A stretch of DNA of 64,000 nucleotides from CAYFPX01 sp964501915. GTDB lineage: Bacteria; Myxococcota_A; UBA796; CAJQPC01. Positions within the stretch are counted from its first letter, which is position 1. Each line of letters begins with the position of its first letter. Of this stretch, positions 8,363 to 16,374 are shown in pieces. The notes under the pieces are model-generated. The model was not told the DNA's origin. It did not search any database and saw only the letters and a list, made by a program, of their open reading frames with translations. The DNA lies in contig CAZCVP010000008.1 in the NCBI GenBank assembly GCA_964501915.1, positions 6,136-70,135 on the forward strand. Reading direction: 5' to 3'. A program made the translations under genes and the position numbers.

Positions 8363-8364
8363 GG

Positions 8365-8955
8365 TCAGCGCAGCAGGCGCGTCAGCTCGATGCGCTCCCA
8401 GGACTCCCCGGCCGAGAGGAGCAGCGACAGCGTGAGCGCGTCGGGCTGCTCGGAGACCAGCCCCACCCAGCGCAGGGCTCCCTGCTCCCAGGCAGCGACG
8501 GCGCGGGTCCCCTCTTCGAGGGTCGGCAGCACCTCGGCGGGCACCGCCACGGACCTCGTCAGGCTGAACGTCGGCGAGACGAGCCAGACCAGCTCACCGC
8601 TCACCGGACCAGCCAGGGGCGTGAGCCCCTCCAGGGTGGTCGTTCCGAAGCTCCCCGACTCCGTCGCCCCGGCCGTCACTGACACGAAGCCCTCGGGCAG
8701 GACCGCGCGCAGCGCCGTGCCGGCGGGGAGGCCCCAGGTCGGATCCAGCACAGACGTGCGCTCGCTGGCCTCCACCAGCCCCTCGCCCACGGCCCACCAG
8801 CCGTGCGGGCCCACGACGTGGTCCTCCGGCCAGGGCGTCTTCTCGCCAGACGTCGCCACGACAGGTTCGTCCACGACTCTCTCCTCCACCACGGGGACCT
8901 CGGTGTGCGAGGCACAGCCCGTCCACAGCAGCCATCCCAGCGACCCGATGATCAT
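8365..8955 (-). CDS. Lipoprotein of unknown function (196 aa)
   Basis: The N-terminus MIIGSLGWLLWTGCASH is a short signal with a lipobox (WTGC), so the mature protein is lipid-anchored. It is followed by an acidic, probably disordered linker (VEERVVDEPVV) and a beta-rich domain of about 150 residues without recognisable motifs. It converges on the dehydratase gene with only two bases between the stop codons. The PadR regulator gene lies upstream on the same strand 33 bases away, so the two may share a transcript and be repressed together. No family assignment is possible by eye. Confidence 0.72.
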   Translation of the reverse strand: MIIGSLGWLLWTGCASHTEVPVVEERVVDEPVVATSGEKTPWPEDHVVGPHGWWAVGEGLVEASERTSVLDPTWGLPAGTALRAVLPEGFVSVTAGATESGSFGTTTLEGLTPLAGPVSGELVWLVSPTFSLTRSVAVPAEVLPTLEEGTRAVAAWEQGALRWVGLVSEQPDALTLSLLLSAGESWERIELTRLLR

Positions 8956-8988
8956 GCACTCAGGATAGCCGGGCGGACGAACCGTCCA

Positions 8989-9618
8989 TCATGGACCGTC
9001 CGCCTCCAGGTCCACACCGGTCTGCTGGACGAAGTCGGAGATCCGGCGCCTCCCCAGGAAGGACCCCCAGGTCGCCTGTGCCCGGAAGGCCTCGGACACC
9101 TTGCGGACATAGGCGACCTCCAGCTCCAGGTGGTCGATGCGGTGCTCGATGATCAGGTGTCCGGAGGCCGGGATGTAGGGGGACATGCCCTCCTTGAGGG
9201 TCCGGGCAGCGGAGAGCTGCTCCTCCAACACGCCGAGCCGTTCGGCCAGGACCTCCAGGACCTCGTCCAGCTCCATCAGGAAGCTGCCGGAGATGAAGAG
9301 GTCGATGTCGAAGGTCGTGGCGTCCGGGGCGCGGCCTACGGTGCGCAGGTCGACCTCGAGCCGGGCCCGGCCCGCCTCGGTGATCGCGTAGACCTTGCGC
9401 CGACGACCCTCCTGCTCGTCGCCGACCCGCACGATCAGTCCATTCTTCTCCATGCGGGCCAGCGCGGCATAGATGTGACCGTGCTCGGCCTTGGCCCACC
9501 AGCGCACGTGCTTGTACTGGAACTCCAGCTTGATGTCGTAGCCGTGCATGGGCTGGCGGGCGAGGCTGGAGAGCACGAGGATCTCCATGCGCGAGGGTGT
9601 CTTGTCGGTGCGAGCCAT
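8989..9618 (-). CDS. PadR-family transcriptional regulator
   Basis: A 209-residue regulator. Residues about 10-90 form the PadR winged helix: MEILVLSSLARQPMHGYDIK, then HGHIYAALARMEKNGLI and GRRRKVYAITEAG, the wing signature. The second half is a long helical region like the Vir_act_alpha dimerisation domain. I place the start at the ATG at 9618, because the 19 residues before it (from 9675) do not belong to the family and overlap the operator. The gene points away from the hydrolase lipoprotein gene, and a perfect palindrome lies between them, the usual layout for an autoregulated repressor. The ligand is unknown. Confidence 0.85.
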   Translation of the reverse strand: MARTDKTPSRMEILVLSSLARQPMHGYDIKLEFQYKHVRWWAKAEHGHIYAALARMEKNGLIVRVGDEQEGRRRKVYAITEAGRARLEVDLRTVGRAPDATTFDIDLFISGSFLMELDEVLEVLAERLGVLEEQLSAARTLKEGMSPYIPASGHLIIEHRIDHLELEVAYVRKVSEAFRAQATWGSFLGRRRISDFVQQTGVDLEADGP

Positions 9619-9650
9619 GAACGCACCATGAAGCCTCTGTGGGCCCAAGT

Positions 9651-9663
9651 CAAGCACCGCTTG
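9651..9663. promoter_or_regulatory. Short palindrome between padR-type gene and hydrolase gene
   Basis: CAAGC-ACC-GCTTG is a perfect 5+3+5 inverted repeat, 4 bases from the larger palindrome at 9668-9686 and between the divergent starts. It may be a second half-occupied operator or part of the regulator's core promoter. Its short arms make chance a serious alternative. Confidence 0.35.
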
Positions 9664-9667
9664 CCTG

Positions 9668-9686
9668 ATAGTCAATCATTGACTAT
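9668..9686. promoter_or_regulatory. Probable PadR operator, perfect 8+3+8 palindrome
   Basis: ATAGTCAA-TCA-TTGACTAT is a perfect inverted repeat in the 96-base divergent region. On the minus strand its TTGACT could serve as a -35 element, with a weak TGACTT 17 bases downstream. Binding here would then block the regulator's own promoter and sit just before the start of the hydrolase gene (ATG 9715). The AT-rich sequence stands out from the GC-rich surroundings. The link to the adjacent PadR protein is inference from position. Confidence 0.6.
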
Positions 9687-9714
9687 GCTCCACGGGTCCT
9701 TCCACGAGAGACCC

Positions 9715-11805
9715 ATGACGCTGCTGACGATCGGCCTGCTCGCCTGCTCAGACCCCACCACCTGGGACCCCGAGGCCACAGAGCCCGGCCCCACCGAGGA
9801 GCAGACCTCCACCGAGAGCGAGACCGAGGACCCGGGGACGACGGGGAGCACCGACACCGAGGTGGACACCGGCGGCGGGACCGGCGAGATCGAGGACCCC
9901 TGGGAGCCCCTCCCGGCCCTGCCCCCCCTCGCCGAGCGACGCTGCGACGGGCTCGCGGCGGCCACGACCTACGACCCGGCCACCTGGGGCCCGCACCCGG
10001 TGGGCGTGCGCACGATCGAGCTCACCGACCCCACCCGAGCCGACCGGACCCTGCTCACGGAGGTCTGGTACCCGGCCGACGAGTCGGTGCGCGGCTGGCC
10101 CGGGGAGTCCTACGGCCTCGGGCTCGACGAGGTGGCGATGATGGCCGGGGACGACTCCGGGGCGCTGGCCGCCCTGATGCTGCTCCTGCTGGGCGATGCC
10201 GACCTGCTCACCCTGGTGGAGACCAGCGCGGTGCGCGAGGCGCCCCCGGCGGCCCACGACCCGGACCGCGGGCTGGTGCTCTTCAGCCACGGCTACCGGG
10301 GCATCCGCTACCAGTCGACCTTCCTCACCACCTACCTGGCGAGTCACGGCTACGTGGTGGCGGCCCCGGACCACGTGGGCAACACGATGTTCGACGGGAC
10401 CGCCTCCGACGACGAGAGCGTGGTCAACCGCATCCACGACATGGCCTTCGTCTCCTCGGAGCTCCGGCGCCTGTCGACGGATCCGCAGAGCGCGCTGTAC
10501 GAGGCCTTCGACACCGACCGGGTGGGCTGGACGGGCCACAGCTTCGGCGCCTCCACGGTCTTGATGGCCGGCGCGATGGACAACCAGGAGCTGGTCGGCG
10601 TGTCCCTGGCGCCGATGTTCGACGATCGCATGACCGGCGTGCACGCCCCCGAGAGCTACGAGGTCCGCGGCGCCCTGACCCTGGTGGGGGGCACCGAGGA
10701 CACGACCTGCGAGTGGTCCCACCAGCAGCTCGCCTATGACCGCACGAGCAGTCCCCGCTTCCTGGCTCAGCTCGACGGGGCCCGGCACTTCGACTTCACC
10801 GACCTCTGCGCCAACGACCTGTTCCGCTACGGCGTCACCGCCTTCGTGGAGGAACTCAACGACGCCTGCGGCGCGGACCCGACCGCCTACCACGCCGCCA
10901 TCCAGACCCTGACGACGGCGACCCTGAACCGCTACCTGGCCTGCGATCCGGACGCAGCGGCCGACCTGGTGGACCCGGCCGTCGACCACCTCGCCGGCTG
11001 GTGGGCCGACCCGGCGGGGGACATCGCCGCCAGCGACCACCCGCTGCAGCCGCCCTGGACCACCGCGCCCGAGGCCCCCGTCGAGACCTGGGAGGTGGAC
11101 GTGAGCGGCACCACGGTGCTGGTGCAGCGCCACGGCCCGGCGGAGGGACGCGCCCTCGTGCTGGTACCGGACGCCGGCTTCGACGGCGCGGTCTGGTGGC
11201 CCCAGGTCGACGCCCTGGCCAGCAGCAGCCCGGTGGTGGTGCTCGAGAGCGCCTCTCCGGAGGTCGTCGAGACCGTGATCCAGACCCTGGCCCTCGAGGA
11301 CGCCGTGGTCGTGGGCTGGGGGGCGGGCGGCCAGGCGGCCCTGGACGTCGCCACCCGCCTGGAGCTGGGCGGCCTGGTGCTGGTCGGCACGGCCCCGTCG
11401 GTCACGACCACCTGGGCCGAGGTGGCCGACTACAACGGCGGGCTGACCCTGACCCACGCCCGCCACCTCGAAGAGACGGCGGAGCGGGGCTGGCGGCCGG
11501 TGGTGGCCGACCTGCTGGCCGGCGGCGGCGATCCGGACCACGTGAGCTGGCTCGAGGAGAGGCTGGACCCGGCCGCGATCGCCGCAGGTCCCGAGGTGCT
11601 CGACCGCCTCGACCAGGTCGGCGAGCCGGTGCTCGTGATCCACGGCGAACAGGACGACGCGGTGCTGCTGGAGTCCGGTCGCTACCTGGAGCGCACCCTG
11701 CCCGACGCCCGGCTGGAGGTCTTCCAGCGCAGCGGCCATGTGCCCTTTGCGGAGGAGCCGGAGGCCTTCGCGCAGGCGGTCCTGGAGTTCGTCGCCAGTC
11801 GATAG
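9715..11805 (+). CDS. Lipoprotein with two alpha/beta-hydrolase domains, the second lacking its nucleophile
   Basis: MTLLTIGLLACSDP gives a short lipoprotein signal, followed by a Thr/Glu/Pro linker to about residue 75. Domain 1 (about 95-385) is a PAF-acetylhydrolase/dienelactone-hydrolase-like fold with nucleophile Ser276 in GHSFGAS and a plausible acid and His (GGTEDTT; GARHFDF). Domain 2 (about 455-696) is a second hydrolase fold with HGEQDDAV and SGHVPFAEEPEAF for acid and His. Its nucleophile elbow reads GWGAGG (534-539), with Gly where Ser should be. It is probably an esterase or lipase at the cell surface with a non-catalytic second domain. The ATG at 9685 would overlap the operator and lacks a ribosome binding site, so I prefer 9715. 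Confidence 0.82.
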   Translation: MTLLTIGLLACSDPTTWDPEATEPGPTEEQTSTESETEDPGTTGSTDTEVDTGGGTGEIEDPWEPLPALPPLAERRCDGLAAATTYDPATWGPHPVGVRTIELTDPTRADRTLLTEVWYPADESVRGWPGESYGLGLDEVAMMAGDDSGALAALMLLLLGDADLLTLVETSAVREAPPAAHDPDRGLVLFSHGYRGIRYQSTFLTTYLASHGYVVAAPDHVGNTMFDGTASDDESVVNRIHDMAFVSSELRRLSTDPQSALYEAFDTDRVGWTGHSFGASTVLMAGAMDNQELVGVSLAPMFDDRMTGVHAPESYEVRGALTLVGGTEDTTCEWSHQQLAYDRTSSPRFLAQLDGARHFDFTDLCANDLFRYGVTAFVEELNDACGADPTAYHAAIQTLTTATLNRYLACDPDAAADLVDPAVDHLAGWWADPAGDIAASDHPLQPPWTTAPEAPVETWEVDVSGTTVLVQRHGPAEGRALVLVPDAGFDGAVWWPQVDALASSSPVVVLESASPEVVETVIQTLALEDAVVVGWGAGGQAALDVATRLELGGLVLVGTAPSVTTTWAEVADYNGGLTLTHARHLEETAERGWRPVVADLLAGGGDPDHVSWLEERLDPAAIAAGPEVLDRLDQVGEPVLVIHGEQDDAVLLESGRYLERTLPDARLEVFQRSGHVPFAEEPEAFAQAVLEFVASR

Positions 11806-11808
11806 CCC

Positions 11809-14808
11809 CTACTCCGTGCACACCGTCGTGTCGCAAGTGAACGACGCGCCGTCGCCGTAGGAGTAGGTGTCGACGCCGTAGAGGTAGATGTCCGCGTCGT
11901 CGTTGTCGTCGGCGTCCTCGCCCCAGTCGCTGGCGTCGGAGGTGATGGCGCTGCGGTAGTAGGCGTAGACCCCTCCCCCGTTGTCGGCCGTGTTGCGATG
12001 CACGGTGCAGGTGGTCAGGGTCAGGTCCGAGTCCGTGGCGTCGCTGTCGGCGGCAACGATCGCCCCCCCGCTGGTGGCGTCGTTGTCGGTGAGCTCGCTG
12101 TCCGTCAGCGAGACCGGACCGTAGTAGGAGTAGATCCCGCCGCCACTCACCGCGCTGCACTCGGTGATCGACAGGCCGTCGCCGGTGAGCGAGCCGCCGT
12201 AGGCCCCGTTGGTCCAGATGCAGCCCCCCTCGTTCGCATCGCCCAGGGTGAAGGTGGAGTCGGTGATCGTGGTCTCGGCGTAGGTCATCAGGGCACCGCC
12301 GTAGCTGGTGGCCTCGTTGCCGCTCAGGGTGCTGGCGTCGAGGCTCAGGGTGCCGTAGGCGTCCTGGTAGATCCCCCCGCCCCCGAGGATGGCGGCGTTG
12401 TCGGTGAGGGTGAGGTCGGTCGCCTCGAGGTCCGTGTAGGTCCCGAAGAAGCCGCCGCCGTACTGGGCGTAGTTGTCGCTCAGGGTGAGCGACTCCGCGG
12501 TGAGGGTGGACGTGTGGGCGTAGAGGCCGCCCCCGTAGCCCGTGACCTGGTTGTCCTCGAAGCTGCTGTTGGAGACACTGCCCGTCGCGTTGTAGAGGTA
12601 GAGCCCGCCTCCATAGGTCGCCGTGTTCTGGCTGAAGGTCAGGTCGTCGAGCTCGTGGTCGGAGGCCGAGAGGTAGAGCCCGCCCCCATAGGCGCTCGTG
12701 TTGCCGCTGAACACAGCGCCGGTCACCGTGACCTCCGAGTAGGTGTTCACGTTCATCGCGCCGCCGTAGTAGTCGGCGTCGTTGTCGGTGAATTCCGCTT
12801 CGTCCAGGACGAGCTCGGTGCCGGTCACGTAGAGGGCGGCGCCGGAGGAGGCGGCGTTGTCGCTCCAGGTCGACGCGATGATCTCGACGGTGCTGTCGGA
12901 CGCGTAGAAGGCGCCACCGTAGCCGGGGGTCTCGTTGTCGGTGAAGGTGGCGTCGCTCATCCTCAGGGTGCTGCCCGTGGTGACGAAGAAGACCCCGCCC
13001 GAGCTGTCGGTCTCGGTGTCCTCCACCGTCAGACCGCTGATCGTCGCGTCCGAGGCGTAGAGGTAGAAGCCGCCGCCGTAGTAGAGCGTGTAGGCCCCCT
13101 CGACGGAGACGTCGGTGAGGTCGAGGGTGACGGAGGAGGCGTAGATCACGCCGCCGTAGTAGTCGCTGCTGTCGTCGGTGAAGTCGACGGTCTCCAGCGA
13201 CACCGAGGAGAAGGCGTCGGCGTAGACGACACCGCCGTGGTAGAGCGCGTAGTGGTCGGAGAAGCTGGTGTCGGTCACCTCCAGCGAGCTGCTGCCCAGC
13301 GTGATCGCGCCACCGTAGCCGAGCTCGCTGCGGTTGCCGGAGAAGCTCGCACCCGAGACGACGACCTCGGAGTCCTCGGCACAGATCACCCCCGCCATGC
13401 CACTGCTGGCCTCGGCCAGGTTGTCGGTGAAGGCGCCGCCGGACAGCGTGAGCACGCTGTCGCCGTCGACGTAGAAGGCCCCGCCGGAGCTGGCCGCGTT
13501 CCCGTCGACCGTGCCGTCCGTGAGGGTGACGATGGACTCCTCGGCGAACAGCGCGCCCCCGTAGACCGAGGTGTTGCCGGACAGCTCGACGGTCCCGAGG
13601 TCCAGGATCGCCTCCTCGACGTGGATGGCACCGCCGTAGCTTGCGGCCTCGTTGCCCGACAGCTCAGTGTCCGACAGGGCCGCCTGGCCCCCGTCACCCA
13701 GGTAGATCGCGCCGCCGGCGGTCGTGGCCGTGTTGCCGGTGAAGCTCACGTCCGAGACGTCGAGCTTGTTGTCCGACTCGGCATAGACACCTCCCCCGAG
13801 GCTCCCCCCGCCGCCGGTCACCGTGACGCCGGTGAGGGTGGCCGCCGCACCCTCCGACAGGGTCAGCACGGGACTGGCCCCGTCACCGGTGAGGGTGGTG
13901 GCGGACAGCCCGGCGCCGACGAGGCTGACGATCACGCCCTCCTCGGCGGTCAGCGAAGCGCTGTAGTCCCCGGCGCAGAACGTCAGCGTGCCGTCCTCGG
14001 ACACCGACAGAGCGGCCGCGGCGGCCAGGGCGGCGGTCCAGTCGGTGACCGCCCCGGTGACGGCCGTGAAGTGAGCGAAGCCCTCTGAACCATCGACGTC
14101 GTCGTCGCAGTCGTTGTCCAGGCCGTCGCAGAGCTCGTTGGCGCCGTCGTGCACCAGGGGATTCGTGTCGTCGCAGTCCCCGTCGCCCTCGCCGTAGCCC
14201 TCGGGGGGCGTGCAGGCGGTGATCGGGGCGCCGTCCGCGCCGTAGCCGTCTCCGTCGGCGTCGGGGTAGACCGTGTGTACGTCGACTGCGCGGGCGTCCA
14301 CGGCGTCGTTGCAGTCGTTGTCGATCCCGTCGCAGACCTCTTCGGCGTCGGGGTTGAGCGTGGCGTCCTCGTCGTCGCAGTCCTCGGCCAGCCCGTAGCC
14401 GTCGCCGTCGAGGTCGTCGTCGGGCGTGGTCTCGTCGCAGTCGTCGTCCGCGTCGTTGTAGGGGACCTCCTCGGCGCCCGGATTGACGCCCTCCGCCTCG
14501 TCGTCGCACTCCTCGCAGATCGTCCAGCCGTCGGCGTCGGCGTCGGGCTCGTCCCAGGTCGCCCCGTCACAGTCGTCGTCCAGGCCGTTGCAGGTCACCT
14601 CCTCGGCCTCCGGGTGCACGTCGGGGTCGGTGTCGTCGCAGTCGCCGTCCTCGACGCTCCAGCCGTCGTCGTCCTCGTCCGTCGGGGGGGCCGCCGAGTC
14701 GATCACGGTGGCGGTGTCATCACCGGTGATCACCAGGTTGCCGGAGTCGCTTCGGCAGCCCGTGAGGCCCAGCAGCAGCGTGAGGAGGGTGGAACCGGGA
14801 GAACACAT
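11809..14808 (-). CDS. Large lipoprotein: MopE-type metal-binding repeats plus Pmp-like beta-helix
   Basis: The 999-residue product starts MCSPGSTLLTLLLGLTGCRS, a lipoprotein signal. Residues about 40-225 hold four MopE-type repeats built on DxDGDGY…DCDDxDxxxxPxAxExCxGxDxDCD, which are associated with calcium or metal binding at the surface. Residues about 260-990 contain some two dozen repeats with a GG(A/G)(I/F/L)Y core, each preceded by an Asn-rich turn (TDNDA, SGNEA). This is the pattern of a right-handed beta-helix of the polymorphic outer-membrane-protein type. The ATG at 14808 is chosen over a longer frame because it starts the signal peptide. Probable roles are adhesion or cell-cell contact; this is inference. 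Confidence 0.85.
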   Translation of the reverse strand: MCSPGSTLLTLLLGLTGCRSDSGNLVITGDDTATVIDSAAPPTDEDDDGWSVEDGDCDDTDPDVHPEAEEVTCNGLDDDCDGATWDEPDADADGWTICEECDDEAEGVNPGAEEVPYNDADDDCDETTPDDDLDGDGYGLAEDCDDEDATLNPDAEEVCDGIDNDCNDAVDARAVDVHTVYPDADGDGYGADGAPITACTPPEGYGEGDGDCDDTNPLVHDGANELCDGLDNDCDDDVDGSEGFAHFTAVTGAVTDWTAALAAAAALSVSEDGTLTFCAGDYSASLTAEEGVIVSLVGAGLSATTLTGDGASPVLTLSEGAAATLTGVTVTGGGGSLGGGVYAESDNKLDVSDVSFTGNTATTAGGAIYLGDGGQAALSDTELSGNEAASYGGAIHVEEAILDLGTVELSGNTSVYGGALFAEESIVTLTDGTVDGNAASSGGAFYVDGDSVLTLSGGAFTDNLAEASSGMAGVICAEDSEVVVSGASFSGNRSELGYGGAITLGSSSLEVTDTSFSDHYALYHGGVVYADAFSSVSLETVDFTDDSSDYYGGVIYASSVTLDLTDVSVEGAYTLYYGGGFYLYASDATISGLTVEDTETDSSGGVFFVTTGSTLRMSDATFTDNETPGYGGAFYASDSTVEIIASTWSDNAASSGAALYVTGTELVLDEAEFTDNDADYYGGAMNVNTYSEVTVTGAVFSGNTSAYGGGLYLSASDHELDDLTFSQNTATYGGGLYLYNATGSVSNSSFEDNQVTGYGGGLYAHTSTLTAESLTLSDNYAQYGGGFFGTYTDLEATDLTLTDNAAILGGGGIYQDAYGTLSLDASTLSGNEATSYGGALMTYAETTITDSTFTLGDANEGGCIWTNGAYGGSLTGDGLSITECSAVSGGGIYSYYGPVSLTDSELTDNDATSGGAIVAADSDATDSDLTLTTCTVHRNTADNGGGVYAYYRSAITSDASDWGEDADDNDDADIYLYGVDTYSYGDGASFTCDTTVCTE

Positions 14809-14889
14809 GGTCTTCCTCGCAGATCGGAGAGCCGATGGTACCAACCGCCCAGGTCTCTCCCGCCACTTCCAGGGCGACGGAGACACGGA

Positions 14890-15969
14890 TCAGATCACCT
14901 CCAGCGCATCCCGCTCCGGCAGCGCGGGGAAGGGGGCCGTGGGGAGGGCCTGGTACCAGAAGGCCACCGAGGCGATGTCGTCGCCCAGGAGCAGGTAGCG
15001 ATCCGGGCCCCAGCCGAGGGCCTGGATCGTCACCCGGAGGTCCTGCTCGAAGCGGATCGGGTCGGGGATGTGCCAGCGATACATGCCGAAGCGCTGCTGA
15101 CTGTCGTAGAGCCCGTCGGGTCGGATGACCTGGTGCAGGCCCGCATAGGGCGTGCTGTAGGTCTCGTAGCTGCGGGTCTGCTTGTTCTCGAAATTGTAGG
15201 ACCCGCAGAAGTAGTCCTCCGTCCCCGTACCGCAGATCGTCGGAAATTCCGTGTCACCGTCGAGGAAGAACTTGATCTCTCCCTCCCCCCACCAGCCCCC
15301 CGTGTTCACGCCCCAGGCCATCGAGGTGCCGACGTAGTGGCCGCGTCCCTCCACGCCATCGAGGATGCGGTAGACGTCTCCCACGGGCAGCGGGTTCGTG
15401 CGGCGGAACTGGGCGTGGAAGTACGCGGCGTCTTCAGGCACGGTCGTGAGACAGTAATTCACCTGGTAGTAGAGCACGATGTCGCTGTCGGCGAGGTTGG
15501 TCAGGGTGATGCGACAGCGGCGGCGGAAGGGCATCTCCCAGTAGCAATTGAAGGCGCTGCCCGGGTTCACGCACACCGCCAGCGAGGACAAGGGCGCGTA
15601 GCGGCCCCAGTGCATGCCGAAGAAGTCCCCCACCGGGCACTCCACGGAGGGATGCTCCTGGTCGTCCCAGTAGATGCGCAGGATCGAGAACCGCCAGGTC
15701 CCGGTCACGGTGGCCCAGATCTGCTGGATGGCTCCCGGCCCCTCGATGTCCGCCAGGGTGAAGGTCCTGCCCGCCGCCACGCCGACCGACGGGGAGATCT
15801 TCCAGCCCCGCCCCAGCTTGCGGGCCATGTGCGCACCGGTCCCCTCGGTCGCCATGCCACCCCGCCCCTTCTCCCCTGTGAAGCTCTCCGGGCAGATGCT
15901 GCGGGTGCGGGCCGACGAGAGCCGCGACAGGTTGCCAAGGTGGACGCCCAGACCGTTGAACTCGGACAT
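14890..15969 (-). CDS. GH172/DUF2961-type glycoside hydrolase-like protein
   Basis: This 359-residue protein has features of the DUF2961 family, now glycoside hydrolase family 172: an N-terminal segment that ends in IEGPGAIQQIWATVTGTWRF, a first jelly-roll half with VECPVGDFFGMHWG, and the GTGTEDYFCGSYNF signature around residues 265-280. Characterised members cleave or rearrange arabinofuranosides and fructofuranosides and work as multimers. There is no signal peptide, so it may act in the cytoplasm. It lies 81 bases downstream of, and in the same direction as, the beta-helix lipoprotein, but with no overlap. The substrate is not predictable from the sequence alone. Confidence 0.8.
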   Translation of the reverse strand: MSEFNGLGVHLGNLSRLSSARTRSICPESFTGEKGRGGMATEGTGAHMARKLGRGWKISPSVGVAAGRTFTLADIEGPGAIQQIWATVTGTWRFSILRIYWDDQEHPSVECPVGDFFGMHWGRYAPLSSLAVCVNPGSAFNCYWEMPFRRRCRITLTNLADSDIVLYYQVNYCLTTVPEDAAYFHAQFRRTNPLPVGDVYRILDGVEGRGHYVGTSMAWGVNTGGWWGEGEIKFFLDGDTEFPTICGTGTEDYFCGSYNFENKQTRSYETYSTPYAGLHQVIRPDGLYDSQQRFGMYRWHIPDPIRFEQDLRVTIQALGWGPDRYLLLGDDIASVAFWYQALPTAPFPALPERDALEVI

Positions 15970-16023
15970 GTTGGATCTCCGCTGGGGGCACGGCGACGGT
16001 AGCAGGGGAGCAGGTGGGGCGCC

Positions 16024-16374
16024 TCACCGCCCGTAGCACAGCTCCGTGAACAGCTCGACGAACGGCGTGTCACACGCCACCACCTCCACCTCCGGATCCG
16101 GATCGGTGAAGCAGTCCTGCGACGCGTTGGTCGCCGACACGGTCCAGGTCCCCGGCCACGCCGGCAGCGCCCACTTGCCGTCCGCATCGGCCACAGTCGA
16201 GATGGCTTCGCCCTCGGTGTCCACGGCCTCGATGTGGCCGCCGGCCTCGGGCGGAGGGTCCACCCGATCGGCCCCGTAGATCACGCCCTCCAGCCCCGTG
16301 AGACAGGTAGCGGCCGTGTCGCCGGTCTCAGTTGTGTTCACGTCACAGGCCAGCAGACCGACCAGGGCGATCAC
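16024..16374 (-). CDS. Small lipoprotein with a carboxypeptidase-regulatory-like beta domain
   Basis: A 116-residue lipoprotein: signal VIALVGLLACDVN (read with GTG start at 16374), then one Ig-like/CarboxypepD_reg-type beta sandwich (GLEGVIYGADRV…GGHIEAVDTEGEAI…DADGKWALPAWPGTWTVSA). Such domains present or bind small ligands in the envelope. Its start overlaps the stop of the FG-GAP gene (GTGA), making it the third gene of the operon headed by the selenoprotein candidate. Four cysteines in the mature part (for example DCFTD, ACDTP, ELCYG) may form disulfides, which fits a redox partner in the same operon. Confidence 0.72.
   Translation of the reverse strand: MIALVGLLACDVNTTETGDTAATCLTGLEGVIYGADRVDPPPEAGGHIEAVDTEGEAISTVADADGKWALPAWPGTWTVSATNASQDCFTDPDPEVEVVACDTPFVELFTELCYGR

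Noticed and set aside
9748..11739. Long open frame antisense to the double-hydrolase gene
   Set aside because: It is rich in Arg/His/Gly/Ala with no family pattern, and is explained by the high GC3 of the gene on the plus strand. The same holds for similar antisense frames at 11998-14088, 16332-18460, 26847-29970 and 45978-49406.
12000..13900. Regular short repeats as a CRISPR array
   Set aside because: The periodic sequences are coding repeats of the beta-helix (GG-aliphatic-Tyr coils) of variable length, not identical repeats with spacers.
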